DNA of 33,885 bases. Source: Kitasatospora aureofaciens (lineage in GTDB: Bacteria > Actinomycetota > Actinomycetes > Streptomycetales > Streptomycetaceae). The translations under genes and the position numbers were made by a program. Location of the stretch: contig NZ_JAHTKP010000076.1 in NCBI RefSeq assembly GCF_019192735.1, positions 1-33,885 of the forward strand, read 5' to 3'. Below the pieces are notes generated by a model, which did not search any database, had not been told where the DNA came from, and saw nothing but the letters and a program-made list of their open reading frames with translations. The number at the start of each line of letters is the position of its first letter. Position 1 is the stretch's first letter. Positions 33,738 to 33,885 of this stretch are shown here, in pieces.

Positions 33738-33750
33738 ACGCCAAGCTCAG
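33733..33750. repeat. Right terminal inverted repeat of the 1579-bp IS plus flanking CTCAG
   Basis: GTTAAACGCCAAG (33733-33745) is the perfect complement of 32167-32179; CTCAG follows at 33746-33750. Confidence 0.8.
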
Positions 33751-33885
33751 AAGCCGTTGGGTGCAGATCTTGTGAGGGTGCCTCGTTGGGGTGATTCGCA
33801 GGGGTTCGGGATGCGCCGGTGTGGGGCGGTCTCTACCGTCGGCGAGGTGAGTCGGCCGTGGGTGCGGGCTCTGGGTGAGGCGGGG
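33751..33885. other. Right edge of window, unassigned
   Basis: A plus-strand frame from GTG 33847 gives VSRPWVRALGEAG and runs out of the window, possibly a gene start, without a clear ribosome binding site. The minus strand holds no obvious helicase continuation; one frame is interrupted by TAG at about 33835. Confidence 0.25.

Larger units (their letters stand above)
32167..33745 (+). mobile_element. Insertion sequence, 1579 bp, IS701/IS4-like transposase
   Basis: Perfect 13-bp terminal inverted repeats, CTTGGCGTTTAAC (32167-32179) and GTTAAACGCCAAG (33733-33745), flanked by CTCAG on both sides. The single transposase gene appears intact and its stop codon is inside the right repeat. The element follows the truncated helicase tail, and a long hairpin precedes the transposase start. 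It looks recent and possibly active. Confidence 0.85.

Noticed and set aside
1..33885. CRISPR arrays, tRNA or rRNA genes
   Set aside because: No regularly spaced direct repeats, cloverleaf-like clusters or rRNA-like segments were seen on reading both strands.

Overview
The window looks like an accessory stretch of a high-GC actinomycete chromosome, most likely Streptomyces or Kitasatospora. Signs are the very high GC with G/C third codon positions, GTG/TTG starts, a rare TTA leucine codon at the start of a biosynthetic operon, c-di-AMP riboswitches in front of cell-wall genes, and actinomycete-type insertion sequences. No rRNA, tRNA or CRISPR array was seen.

Left part (1-1371): the tail of an unknown gene, then a ydaO-type c-di-AMP riboswitch and the secreted CAP-domain protein it should control, closed by a terminator hairpin. 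Next (1502-10487, minus strand) is a compact six-gene operon whose content and order match the lipstatin operon lstABCDEF: two ketoacyl-ACP-synthase-III-like proteins (LstA, LstB), an OleC-type AMP ligase/beta-lactone synthetase (LstC), an OleD/3beta-HSD-type reductase (LstD), a C-A-T NRPS (LstE) and a formyltransferase (LstF). Together they should join two acyl-CoAs, reduce the ketone, close a beta-lactone, esterify a side hydroxyl with an amino acid and N-formylate it. Most neighbours overlap by about 4 nt, so translation is probably coupled. The sixth codon of lstA is TTA, which predicts dependence on bldA tRNA.

Middle (10.5-15.8 kb): degraded sequence with an ADP-ribosyltransferase-like remnant, a small membrane protein next to an XRE-type regulator with a C-terminal zinc ribbon, an unknown minus-strand gene, and an apparently intact rve-type insertion sequence (14184-15370).

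The most unusual locus is the two-gene unit at 15839-21414: an alpha/beta hydrolase overlapping, by 13 nt, a 1471-residue protein with a caspase-like protease domain, a STAND-type P-loop NTPase and a very long helical repeat region. This layout fits an abortive-infection or programmed-death type conflict system in which the repeats sense a trigger, the NTPase switches state and the caspase and/or the lipase-like partner acts. That function is inferred from domains only.

Right part (21.7-33.9 kb): a patchwork of small intact genes (PH-domain membrane protein, multi-pass membrane protein, anchored extracytoplasmic protein, two-CxxC protein, membrane SpoIIE phosphatase) mixed with remnants (replication-relaxation protein, TPR protein with an in-frame stop, regulator tail, IS256 and IS6 fragments, helicase tail). 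A second c-di-AMP riboswitch controls a LysM/transglycosylase gene on the minus strand. A 1579-bp IS with 13-bp terminal repeats and 5-bp flanking repeats sits near the right edge.
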